Shown here piece by piece: positions 1 to 6,766 of a stretch of DNA of 64,000 nt (positions are counted from its first letter, which is position 1; every line of letters begins with the position of its first letter). The translations under genes were made by a program, and so were the position numbers. The notes under the pieces are model-generated. The model was not told the DNA's origin. It saw only the letters and a list, made by a program, of their open reading frames with translations, and did no database searches. The stretch comes from Multivorans sp965232105 (GTDB taxonomy: Bacteria; Acidobacteriota; Thermoanaerobaculia; Multivoradales; Multivoraceae), in NCBI GenBank assembly GCA_965232105.1, contig OZ246956.1:1798001-1862000 (forward strand). Direction: 5' to 3'.

Positions 1-1
1 A

Positions 2-1543
2 CTCGCGCTCTCGGACGAGGACGACGAGATCGACGGCCGGGCGTTGATCGCCTTCCGGGTCCTGCGTCCAGTCTCCGAGGTCGCGTTCGATCTCGATGAT
101 CCGGCGCAAGGGAGCGCCGTCGAAGCCGGCGGGAAGGCCGGCGAAGACGGGCCGGCCGGGGGCATGGTCGTTTCCTCGGTAGCGCTTGCCGGCCGGGCCC
201 TCGGGTTCCGGCAGCAGGACGACCGGCTCTTCGTGGTCCTGGATCGCGGGGCGGCGGCCGGTGAACGGCGCCGCATCGAGATCCGCTACCGGGGTGTCCC
301 CGCCGACGGCTTCACGATCGGCACGAACCGGCACGGCGAGCGGACCTTCTTCGCCGACAACTGGCCGAATCGGGCCCACCACTGGCTGCCGGTGGTCGAT
401 CACCCGTCGGACAAGGCACGCGTGGCCTTCGTCGTCACGGCGCCTGCGCACTACCAGGTCGTGGCGACCGGGGCCTTCGTCGAAGCCGTCGACCTCCAGG
501 ACGGGTTGCGCCGGACCGAGTGGAGCAGCCGGGCGCCGGTCGCCACGAAAGTGATGGCGGTCGGCGTCGCCCGGTTCGTCCGCCATCGCCAGGCGATGGT
601 CGATGGCGTGCCGGTCGAAACCTGGGTCTACCCGCAGGACCGCGATGTCGGCCTGCGGGCGTTCGCTCCCGCCGCCCGCGTCGTGGGCACGTTCGAGCGG
701 CGGCTGGGCGACTATCCCTACACCAAGCTCTTCAACGTGCAGACGACGACCCGCTGGGGCGGCCTGGAGAACGCCGGCAACGTGTTCTACGACGAGGACG
801 CGATCGACAGCGAGAACGGGATCGAGACCCTGATCGCCCACGAGATCGCTCATCAGTGGTTCGGCGACTCGGTGACCGAGAGCGATTGGCCGCACGTCTG
901 GCTCAGCGAGGGCTTCGCGACCTACCTCACCGCCTGCTACCTGGATTGGACGTACGGCCGCGGGCGCTTCATGGGCCAGATGGACGCGGCGCGGGAGCGG
1001 GTCTTCAGGTACCTCGACCAGGCGCCGGACTCCGTCATCGTGCCGGAGTCCGTGCCCGATCCGCGGCGCCTGCTCAGCCCGAACGTGTACCAGAAGGCGG
1101 CGTGGGTGCTCCACATGCTGCGCGGCGAGATCGGCGACGGCACGTTCTGGAAGGGCATGCGGACCTACTACGAGCGGTTTCGCGACCGGAACGCCTCCAC
1201 GGACGACTTTGCCGCGGTCATGGAAGAGGTGTCGGGCCGGAGACTCGCCTGGTTCTTCGACCAGTGGCTCAGGCGTCCCGGCGTACCGGAACTCGAGATC
1301 GAATGGGAGTTCGACGCGGAGTCGTCGGAGGTCGAGGTTCAGGTGCGGCAGCTCGGACCGACGTTTCGTCGGCTGCCGCTGGAGGTCGAGGCGGTGCTTG
1401 CCGATGGCCGCACCGTGCGCGGACGAGTCGACGTCGAGGGCGAGCGAACGGCGGCGACCCTGCCGCTGCCCGGGCTCCCGGAACGGCTCCGTATCGACCC
1501 GGATGGCTGGCTGCTGATGCGGTACACGGTGGAGGAGAGGTAG
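2..1543 (+). CDS. M1 family metallopeptidase, 5' end missing
   Basis: Zinc aminopeptidase of the M1 (gluzincin) family, which removes N-terminal residues from peptides. The frame is open from base 2, so the start lies left of the window; about 513 residues are seen. The zinc site HEIAH is coded at 839-853 and its third ligand, the Glu of LSEGFATY, is at 908, giving the exact HExxH-x18-E spacing of the family. A GLENAGN stretch about 25 residues before the zinc site corresponds to the family's GxMEN substrate-binding motif, with Leu in place of Met. The C-terminal part (PGVPELEIEW onward) looks like the beta-sandwich that follows the catalytic domain in this family. The N-terminal localisation signal, if any, is outside the window. 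The family call is secure; the substrate is unknown. Confidence 0.93.
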   Translation, partial: LALSDEDDEIDGRALIAFRVLRPVSEVAFDLDDPAQGSAVEAGGKAGEDGPAGGMVVSSVALAGRALGFRQQDDRLFVVLDRGAAAGERRRIEIRYRGVPADGFTIGTNRHGERTFFADNWPNRAHHWLPVVDHPSDKARVAFVVTAPAHYQVVATGAFVEAVDLQDGLRRTEWSSRAPVATKVMAVGVARFVRHRQAMVDGVPVETWVYPQDRDVGLRAFAPAARVVGTFERRLGDYPYTKLFNVQTTTRWGGLENAGNVFYDEDAIDSENGIETLIAHEIAHQWFGDSVTESDWPHVWLSEGFATYLTACYLDWTYGRGRFMGQMDAARERVFRYLDQAPDSVIVPESVPDPRRLLSPNVYQKAAWVLHMLRGEIGDGTFWKGMRTYYERFRDRNASTDDFAAVMEEVSGRRLAWFFDQWLRRPGVPELEIEWEFDAESSEVEVQVRQLGPTFRRLPLEVEAVLADGRTVRGRVDVEGERTAATLPLPGLPERLRIDPDGWLLMRYTVEER

Positions 1544-1556
1544 GCCGATCTGTGGA

Positions 1557-1627
1557 GCGAGGCCTTTGGCCTCGCACGTTCTCCCTCAGAAAGCCGACGA
1601 GGACGTCGGCGCACCCAGTGTGCGCCG
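1557..1627. repeat. Cluster of three small hairpins after the M1 gene
   Basis: Three perfect inverted repeats follow the M1 stop codon: GCGAGGCC/GGCCTCGC around a TTT loop (1557-1575), CCGACG/CGTCGG (1594-1609), and GGCGCAC/GTGCGCC around CCAGT (from about 1608 to 1627). There is no T-run, so a classical Rho-independent terminator is not supported. The segment with the second hairpin and GGCGCACCCAGT is related to 13274-13312 on the opposite strand, and the CGGCGCACCCAG tail recurs in the intergenic repeats at 28.7, 51.8 and 63.5 kb, so this is probably a member of a dispersed palindromic family. Confidence 0.55.
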
Positions 1628-1774
1628 CGGGCCCGGCTCCGCTCCAGCGCACTGTGTAGGATCCCACCGTACGCCAACTCACAGTAACCCTTCCCGGCGT
1701 TGTCCCCTGCCCCGGCACAGGACCCTCCCGCCGTTGGAGGTGTAGCCGTTGTGACTTCCCGACAGGAGCCTTCG

Positions 1775-2833
1775 GTGAAGACGACCCTTCTTTCTCTCGC
1801 CCTCGGCAGCATCTTCGCGGTGTTCCCCGCCATCGGTCAGGAAGGCGGCGAGGTGCTCACCAACGCGGACGTGATCACGCTGGCCGAAGCCGGGGTGCCG
1901 GACTCGATCATCGTGGCGAAGGTCGAAGGGTCGCGAACGGACTTCGACCTGTCCGTCGGCGGTCTCGTCGCGCTGACGAAAGCCGGTGTGGGAGAGGCGG
2001 TGCTGGCGGCGATGACGAAGGCGGCGCCGTCGGCCGCCGCTGCCGGCGGCGGGCGTGCCGCGGAGCCTCCCTCCGCGGCGCCCGCATCGCGTCGGCCGGG
2101 CGACGTACTTTCGGACCCGTTGAGCTCAGGCGGTACGGGTCCGGAGATGGTGGTGATTCCGGCGGGGAGTTTCCGGATGGGTTGCGTGTCGGGGGTTGAG
2201 TGTTATGACGACGAGAAGCCGGTTCACCAGGTGACGATTCCGCAGTCGTTCGCGGTGTCGAAGTACGAGATCACGTTCGAGGACTACGACCGTTTCACGA
2301 TGCCGACCGGGCGCGTGGACGACCGGGGCTGGGGCCGTGGCCGGCGTCCGGTGATCACCGTCTCCTGGCAGGACGCCCGGGACTACGTGCGGTGGTTGTC
2401 GGAGCAGACGGGCGCGGAGTACCGGCTTCTGTCGGAGGCCGAGTGGGAGTACGCTGCCCGCGCGGGCACGGGTACGGCTTACAGTTGGGGCAACGAGATC
2501 GGTTCGGGGCGTGCGAACTGTAACGGTTGCGGCAGCCTGTGGGACGATGAGCAGACAGCGCCGGTGGGTTCGTTTTCACCGAACGCGTTTGGTCTTCACG
2601 ACATGCACGGGAACGTGTGGGAGTGGGTGGAGGACTGCTGGAACGAGAGTTACTCGGGCGCGCCGTCGAACGGCGGCGCGTGGACGTCGGGGAATTGTTC
2701 CCGTCGCGTTTTGCGCGGCGGTTCCTGGAGCCTCAGACCGAGGGCCCTCCGCTCCGCGAGCCGCTTCAGGCTCTCCACCGGCTACCGCTACTACAACTAC
2801 GGTTTCCGTGTAGCCCGGACGCTCACTCCATGA
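1775..2833 (+). CDS. DGR target protein, exported, FGE-sulfatase (C-type-lectin fold) domain
   Basis: A 352-residue exported protein diversified by the DGR. The GTG at 1775 is chosen because AGGAG lies 6 bases upstream and the first 22 residues (VKTTLLSLALGSIFAVFPAI) form a signal peptide; a GTG at 1751 is an alternative. Residues about 28-85 form a small domain (LTNADVITLAEAGVPDSIIV) of a type often seen in acidobacterial exported proteins. From about residue 120 to the end it is a formylglycine-generating-enzyme-like (FGE-sulfatase) domain, with GPEMVVIPAGSFRMG, YRLLSEAEWEYAARAG and MHGNVWEWVEDCW. Such domains have a C-type-lectin-like fold and are the commonest DGR targets; they act as ligand-binding scaffolds rather than enzymes. 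Codons for residues 319-342 contain the adenine-derived changes: twelve residues differ from what the template encodes, mostly Asn to Ser, Leu, Phe, Ala or Tyr. The ligand is unknown. Confidence 0.92.
   Translation: MKTTLLSLALGSIFAVFPAIGQEGGEVLTNADVITLAEAGVPDSIIVAKVEGSRTDFDLSVGGLVALTKAGVGEAVLAAMTKAAPSAAAAGGGRAAEPPSAAPASRRPGDVLSDPLSSGGTGPEMVVIPAGSFRMGCVSGVECYDDEKPVHQVTIPQSFAVSKYEITFEDYDRFTMPTGRVDDRGWGRGRRPVITVSWQDARDYVRWLSEQTGAEYRLLSEAEWEYAARAGTGTAYSWGNEIGSGRANCNGCGSLWDDEQTAPVGSFSPNAFGLHDMHGNVWEWVEDCWNESYSGAPSNGGAWTSGNCSRRVLRGGSWSLRPRALRSASRFRLSTGYRYYNYGFRVARTLTP
2700..2825 (+). repeat. DGR variable repeat (VR)
   Basis: The 3' end of the target gene, aligned base for base with the TR (TR position minus 1731). 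Seventeen TR adenines are replaced here: A at TR 4435 by T (silent CGA to CGT), and sixteen between 4461 and 4529 that change twelve codons, including four AAC to TAC. All non-adenine positions are identical until position 2818 (G, against C at 4549), after which only CGCTCA-type identity continues to 2825. The 3' constant block, about 2800-2825, is the expected initiation-of-mutagenic-homing (IMH) region. Confidence 0.94.
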
Positions 2834-2863
2834 ATCGTTATCTCTTTACCTCCGTGGGGGGTT

Positions 2864-2887
2864 CCAAGGGGGGCTTGCCCCCCTTGG
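2864..2887. other. Perfect hairpin 38 bases after the VR
   Basis: CCAAGGGGGG and CCCCCCTTGG form a perfect 10-bp stem around the loop CTTG, between the target gene's stop codon and avd. In the best-studied phage DGR a hairpin or cruciform just downstream of the IMH is needed for efficient homing, and this stem is placed accordingly. It has no T-run. An alternative role is mRNA punctuation between the target and avd-rt genes. Confidence 0.6.
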
Positions 2888-2947
2888 TCCGGCGCTGAGC
2901 CTCGCCTACGGCGCACCCCTCCAGCCCGTTCAGCACACGGAGAAGGC

Positions 2948-3370
2948 TTGTCCGAGACCCAGGAAGAAGTTCGCCCAGTGAAGTCGAGTTCCGCCAGGTT
3001 GACTGGGCCGGCCCTCGAGTCCCACTACCGGTTCATCCTCTGGCTGGTGCCGGCGGTGGACCGCTTCCCGCGGAGCCGCAAGTTCCTCCTCGGCGATCGG
3101 ATCCAGACCACGGCGCTCGACGTGCTTGAGCAGTTGATCGAAGCGACCTACACGCGCCGCCGCTCGGGTCACCTCGCCAGCGCCAACCTCGGTCTCGAGA
3201 AGCTCCGCTTCCTGTTCCGCCTGGCCTGGGATCTCCGCTTCCTGTTCCGCCTGGCCTGGGATCTCCGCATCCTGGACCGGCGCCGCTACGAGCACGCGGC
3301 CCGCTTCGACGAGACCGGCCGCAAGGTCGGCGCCTGGAAGAAGGTGCACAGTGCCCGCCAGGGCGCGTGA
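2948..3370 (+). CDS. avd: DGR accessory protein Avd (four-helix bundle)
   Basis: Accessory variability determinant: a small basic helical protein that forms a pentamer, binds the RT and the template RNA, and is required for mutagenic homing. Family features seen are RFPRSRKFLLGDRIQ near the start of helix 2, a Arg/Lys-rich middle, and the C-terminal ETGRKVGAWKK that corresponds to the family's conserved end. The start is uncertain: TTG at 2948 gives 140 residues and GTG at 2978 gives 130; helix 1 is complete with either. The stop lies 20 bases inside the rt gene, so the two are likely translated together. Oddity: a perfect 30-bp tandem duplication (3203-3232 and 3233-3262) repeats LRFLFRLAWD in frame within the third or fourth helix, adding about three helical turns. 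Confidence 0.86.
   Translation: MSETQEEVRPVKSSSARLTGPALESHYRFILWLVPAVDRFPRSRKFLLGDRIQTTALDVLEQLIEATYTRRRSGHLASANLGLEKLRFLFRLAWDLRFLFRLAWDLRILDRRRYEHAARFDETGRKVGAWKKVHSARQGA
3203..3262 (+). repeat. Perfect 2 x 30 bp tandem duplication in avd
   Basis: Two identical 30-base units, 3203-3232 and 3233-3262, each encoding LRFLFRLAWD. The copies show no differences, so the duplication is recent, or arose during sequencing or assembly. Confidence 0.95.
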
Positions 3371-4544
3371 CCTGTTCGACCGCATCGCCTCCTTCGAGGC
3401 GCTGCACGCGGCTGCCCTGCGGGCCGCCAGGGCGAAGCGCTCCAAACCCGGCGTCGCGGCGTTCCTGGCCAACCTGGAGAGGGAGGTCCTGCGGCTCGAA
3501 CGGGAACTCAAGCGCGGAACCTACCGCCCGGGTCGCTACACGAAGATCGAGATCCACGACCCGAAGCACCGCATCGTCTCCGCCGCCCCGTTCCGCGACC
3601 GGGTGGTGCACCACGCCTTCTGCGGCGTCTGCGAGCCCATTTTCGAGCGCGGCTTCATCCACGACAGCTACGCGAACCGGCTCGGCAAGGGCACCCACCG
3701 TGCCATTGCGCGCTATGAGACGTACCGGGATCGCTACCGCCACGTCCTGCGCTGCGACATCTTCCGCTACTTCCACGCCATCGACCACGAGATCCTGAAG
3801 CGGGACCTCCGCCGCCGGCTCGCATGCGAGCGGACGCTCGACCTGGCCGATCGCATCATCGACGGTTCCAACGCGCAGGAGCCGGTCTACGAGCACTTCC
3901 CGGGCGACGACCTGTTCACGCCGCTGGAGCGTCGCCGCGGCCTGCCGATCGGCAACCTGACCAGCCAGTTCTTCTCCAACCTGTACCTCGACTGCATGGA
4001 CCACTTCGTCAAGGAGGTCCTGCGGGCGAAGGGCTACGTCCGCTACGTAGACGACTTCGTGCTGTTCCACGACGACCGGGACCAGCTCGAAGAGTGGCGC
4101 CGCCGGCTCGCGCGCTTCCTCGAAGGGCGCCGATTGCGGCTTCACCCGCGCAAGACGATGATCCAGTCGGCCTCCGAGCCGGCGAAGTTCCTGGGCTTCG
4201 TTCTGTTGCCGGGCGGCCGGCGGCGCCTCCCCGAGGACAACGTTCGCCGCTTCCGCAACCGGCTCCGCGGCCTGCGCGACCGCTGGCGGCGCGGGACGGT
4301 GGACGAGGACGAAGTGCGCCGGCGCGTCCAATCCTGGATCGCCCACGCCGACCACGCGGACACCTGGCGTCTGCGTCAAACGATCTTCCGCGACGGGTGG
4401 TTCGACCCGTCGCGGGTGCCTGGCCGTCCCCCCGACGCGTTTTGCGCGGCGGTTCCTGGAACAACAAACCGAGGAACCTCCGCTCCGCGAACCGCAACAG
4501 GAACACCACCGGCAACCGCAACAACAACAACGGTTTCCGTGTAG
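3351..4544 (+). CDS. DGR reverse transcriptase
   Basis: RNA-directed DNA polymerase that makes adenine-mutagenised cDNA from the template repeat RNA. Starting at GTG 3351 the protein has 397 residues. The order of motifs is that of a retroelement RT: KHRIVSAAPFRDRVVHHA (fingers), RCDIFRYFHAIDHEIL (motif with the first catalytic Asp), GLPIGNLTSQFFSNLYLD at about residues 197-214, and the active-site box YVDD at residues 232-235, followed by KTMIQSASEPAKFLGF. The IGxxxSQ version of motif 4 is diagnostic for DGR RTs, unlike the QGxxxSP of most RTs. The frame overlaps avd by 20 bases. Its last 38 or so codons run through the TR in a different frame from the target gene, and the stop (TAG 4542) lies in the TR's constant 3' block; the functional enzyme probably ends with the thumb near residue 360. 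Confidence 0.95.
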   Translation: MPARARDLFDRIASFEALHAAALRAARAKRSKPGVAAFLANLEREVLRLERELKRGTYRPGRYTKIEIHDPKHRIVSAAPFRDRVVHHAFCGVCEPIFERGFIHDSYANRLGKGTHRAIARYETYRDRYRHVLRCDIFRYFHAIDHEILKRDLRRRLACERTLDLADRIIDGSNAQEPVYEHFPGDDLFTPLERRRGLPIGNLTSQFFSNLYLDCMDHFVKEVLRAKGYVRYVDDFVLFHDDRDQLEEWRRRLARFLEGRRLRLHPRKTMIQSASEPAKFLGFVLLPGGRRRLPEDNVRRFRNRLRGLRDRWRRGTVDEDEVRRRVQSWIAHADHADTWRLRQTIFRDGWFDPSRVPGRPPDAFCAAVPGTTNRGTSAPRTATGTPPATATTTTVSV

Positions 4545-4556
4545 CCCGCACGCTCA
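4431..4556 (+). repeat. DGR template repeat (TR)
   Basis: Non-coding donor copy, 126 bases, matching the VR at 2700-2825. Read in the target's frame it encodes many AAC (Asn) codons, including four in a row at 4520-4531, as expected for a template tuned so that adenine mutagenesis reaches many residues without making stops: AAC cannot become a stop by changes at its adenines. There are 30 adenines from 4435 to 4530, of which 17 differ in the VR. The TR overlaps the last codons of the rt gene rather than lying in a separate spacer. Confidence 0.94.
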
Positions 4557-4635
4557 GCAGCCGGAGCCGCCAGCGCCACGGCGCGGGCGGGAGTGCAGTG
4601 AGCGTCCAGGGAGGGTCATGCTGAGCAACCGGCGG

Positions 4636-4668
4636 CCGCCCCTCTTGCCCCGCACGGGGGAGGGGCGG
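4636..4668. terminator. Strong hairpin between the DGR and the MT-A70 gene
   Basis: CCGCCCCTC (4636-4644) pairs with GAGGGGCGG (4660-4668), and CCCC/GGGG inside the loop extends the structure. It lies 80 bases after the TR and 30 bases before the next start codon. It could end or protect the TR transcript; no T-run follows, so the function is inferred. Confidence 0.4.
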
Positions 4669-4698
4669 CGCCGACCTCGGCGGTACGATGAACCCGCA

Positions 4699-5337
4699 AT
4701 GGCAGCGACGGCACTTTCGGCAGCCGAGGACTTCAAGCAGGCCCATGCCGGCGGTGCCTTCGGCACCGTCCTCGCCGACCCGCCCTGGCAGTTCCTCAAT
4801 CGCACCGGAAAGGTGGCGCCCGAGCACCGCCGCCTGAGCCGCTACGCGACGCTCACGCAGACCGAGATCGAAGCGATCCCGGTAGCTTCCGCCTGCGCCG
4901 AGGCCGCCCACCTCTACCTCTGGGTACCCAACGCCCTCGTCCAGGAGGGCCTGGACGTGATGAAGAGCTGGGGCTTCACCTACAAGACGAACCTCGTCTG
5001 GCACAAGGTGCGCAAAGACGGCGGTCCCGACGGCCGGGGAGTCGGCTTCTACTTCCGCAACACGACGGAACTCGTCCTGTTCGGCGTGCGCGGCAAGCTC
5101 CGTACCCTCGGCCCCGGCCGCCGCCAGGTCAACATCATCCGCACCCGCAAGCGGGAACACTCGCGAAAACCGGACGAGCTCTACGAGATCATCGAAGCCT
5201 GCAGCCCCGGTCCGTACCTGGAACTCTTCGCCCGCGGCCGCCGATCCGAACTCTGGACCGCCTGGGGCAACCAGAGCGACGAGTACGAGCCGGACTGGCC
5301 TACCTACGCAAACGCCAGCGGCGGCGTGGACCGCTAA
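4699..5337 (+). CDS. MT-A70 family adenine methyltransferase
   Basis: SAM-dependent methyltransferase of the MT-A70 family, whose members methylate the N6 amino group of adenine in DNA or RNA. The catalytic motif DPPW is at residues 27-30 of the 212-residue product, followed by HLYLWVPNALVQEGLDVM and a GVGFYFRNTTELVLFGVRG segment typical of bacterial and phage members, and SPGPYLELFARGRR near the end. The ATG at 4699 is preferred because DPPW then sits close to the N-terminus, as is usual; an in-frame ATG at 4618 would add a low-complexity, Arg-rich stretch lying on the hairpin. It follows the DGR on the same strand but no functional link is proven. No restriction endonuclease is seen next to it, so it is an orphan methyltransferase here. 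Confidence 0.88.
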   Translation: MAATALSAAEDFKQAHAGGAFGTVLADPPWQFLNRTGKVAPEHRRLSRYATLTQTEIEAIPVASACAEAAHLYLWVPNALVQEGLDVMKSWGFTYKTNLVWHKVRKDGGPDGRGVGFYFRNTTELVLFGVRGKLRTLGPGRRQVNIIRTRKREHSRKPDELYEIIEACSPGPYLELFARGRRSELWTAWGNQSDEYEPDWPTYANASGGVDR

Positions 5338-5348
5338 CGGGCGGTGGT

Positions 5349-6362
5349 CTAGCTCGGCACCCGCCGCCCGGCTCGCAGACGCCGCCCGGTCGGGGTCAGG
5401 CGGTAACGCTGGTTCTTCGCCCTCGGTGCCTCCGGTCGTGTCATCTCGATCAGGCCGGCCTGCAGGGCGGGTCCAAGGTATCCCTGGCGCAGCCACTTCC
5501 GGTCGCGCAGTCCCAGTGCGTCGAGCATCTCGCGCCTGGACATCTCTCCGTTCACTACCTCCAGGAGCCGCTCTACTTGGGGGGTAACTTGGGGGGGTTC
5601 CTGGGGGGTAGCCTGTCGCACCGCAGCGAGGATCGCGTCCAGCATGAAACGGATGAACGGCGTGCTCTCACCTTGCCTGGAACTGTCTTCGATCGCCGTG
5701 TAGTACTCCGGCTGGCGAGCCTGCACGGCGCTCTCCACCGGCACGTGGGCGAACATCGGCTTCCAGCGGCTGAGGATCAGGGTCTGCCACAGCCGGCCGA
5801 GGCGGCCGTTGCCGTCCTCGAAGGGATGAATGAACTCGAACTCGTAGTGAAACACGGAGCTCGCGATCAACGGGTGCTCCTCGGTGCGCCGCAGCCAGCC
5901 TAGGAGGTCCGCCATCAGCCCCGGCACGCGGTCTGCCGGCGGACCGATGTGGTGTACGCCGTCGGGGCCGATCACGCCCACGGCGGCGGTGCGGTACCGA
6001 CCGGGCGTCCCGGCCAGTTCGGTCATCAGCGCTCGGTGAGCCCCGAGCAGGTCGTCTTCGCTCGCCGGCGTCCAATCCCCTGCCAGGTCGTAGGCCGCGT
6101 TCGCGTTGCGCACCTCCTGCACATCCTTCGGCGGCCCTACGACCCGCTTGCCCTCGAGAATCGCCGACACCTGCTCCTCGGACAGCGCGTTGCCTTCGAT
6201 GGCCACGGAACCGTGAACCGTGCGAACGCGGGCTTCCCGTCGCAGTTGCAGGTCCAGCCCCAACCCGGCAACTTCGGCCTGGCCGATCGCCTCACCGATC
6301 TGCTCCACCAGGTCCAGGATCCCGGGCGTGATCGTGTAGGGCGGCGCCGCGGCAGCGGTCAT
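5349..6362 (-). CDS. Fic family protein with C-terminal winged helix
   Basis: Fic-domain enzyme, probably an AMP-transferase acting on a protein target. The active-site motif HPFEDGNGR is at residues 179-187 (catalytic His 179) of 337. An N-terminal SVAIEGN at residues 52-58 matches the (S/T)xxxE(G/N) inhibitory helix of class II Fic proteins, so activity is probably autoinhibited. Residues about 265-330 (MSRREMLDALGLRDRKWL) look like a winged-helix DNA-binding domain, as in many stand-alone Fic proteins. The ATG at 6362 is used; a longer frame to 6443 adds a poorly ordered Arg/Gly stretch. The gene converges on the MT-A70 gene with 11 bases between stops. No separate antitoxin gene is seen. 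Confidence 0.9.
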   Translation of the reverse strand: MTAAAAPPYTITPGILDLVEQIGEAIGQAEVAGLGLDLQLRREARVRTVHGSVAIEGNALSEEQVSAILEGKRVVGPPKDVQEVRNANAAYDLAGDWTPASEDDLLGAHRALMTELAGTPGRYRTAAVGVIGPDGVHHIGPPADRVPGLMADLLGWLRRTEEHPLIASSVFHYEFEFIHPFEDGNGRLGRLWQTLILSRWKPMFAHVPVESAVQARQPEYYTAIEDSSRQGESTPFIRFMLDAILAAVRQATPQEPPQVTPQVERLLEVVNGEMSRREMLDALGLRDRKWLRQGYLGPALQAGLIEMTRPEAPRAKNQRYRLTPTGRRLRAGRRVPS

Positions 6363-6454
6363 GCCCGACACTCTTGCACAGCCTGTTCCGCGGAGGGCGA
6401 GGCGCTTCCGGGGTCCTCCGCCACGGTACGATGGGCCACCCAAGGGAGACGACC

Positions 6455-6766
6455 ATGTGCAGGAACATTCGCGTTCTCTACAACTTCGAGCCGCCCGCAG
6501 ACGCGGATGAAGTCCGCGCGGCAGCGCTCCAGTACGTGCGCAAGGTGAGCGGCTCGACGAAGCCGTCGCGGGCCAATGAGGCCGCCTTCGGGCGGGCGGT
6601 CGATGCCGTGGCCGCGGCCACGGCAGAACTCCTGGGGGAGCTGACGACGACGGCGCCGGCGCGCAACCGCGAGGCGGAGGCCGAGAAGGCGCGCGAGCGC
6701 TGGCGGCAGCGCCAGGCGCGGATGGCGGCGGCTCAGCCCGTCTCCGCGCGGATCACCGCGTCGTAG
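6455..6766 (+). CDS. DUF2277 family protein
   Basis: A 103-residue protein of the DUF2277 family, of unknown function. The start MCRNIRVLYNFEPPAD and the following AAALQYVRKVSGSTKPS are highly characteristic of the family. The C-terminal third is a charged helix (EAEAEKARERWRQRQAR). The family consensus fixes the start at the ATG at 6455. Its last 34 bases overlap the 3' end of the convergent adenosine deaminase gene. Confidence 0.9.
   Translation: MCRNIRVLYNFEPPADADEVRAAALQYVRKVSGSTKPSRANEAAFGRAVDAVAAATAELLGELTTTAPARNREAEAEKARERWRQRQARMAAAQPVSARITAS

Larger units (their letters stand above)
1775..4560 (+). mobile_element. Diversity-generating retroelement (whole cassette)
   Basis: All parts of a DGR lie in order on one strand: target gene with 3'-terminal variable repeat, avd, reverse transcriptase, template repeat. 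The TR and VR align without gaps at an offset of 1731 bases; 17 of 18 differences are at TR adenines. In known DGRs the TR RNA is copied by the RT-Avd complex with adenine-specific errors and the cDNA replaces the VR, so the target protein is diversified. DGRs are not transposons; the mobile_element type is used for want of a closer one. The cassette looks intact except for a possible defect in avd (in-frame 10-residue duplication). Confidence 0.94.

Noticed and set aside
2511..2813. Reading frame over the VR ending in TTTTVSV
   Set aside because: It is the shadow of the VR in a frame that matches the TR-overlapping tail of the RT; the target gene's frame explains the DNA.
4589..4603. GGAGTGCAGTGAGCG, also found in the MITE-like element
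   Set aside because: Only 15 bases match and no terminal repeats are present; treated as chance.
3824..4624. Frame containing the TR read as a protein (NRNNNNGFRVART)
   Set aside because: It is the TR read in the VR's frame, with no start and no independent protein; it documents the repeat, not a gene.
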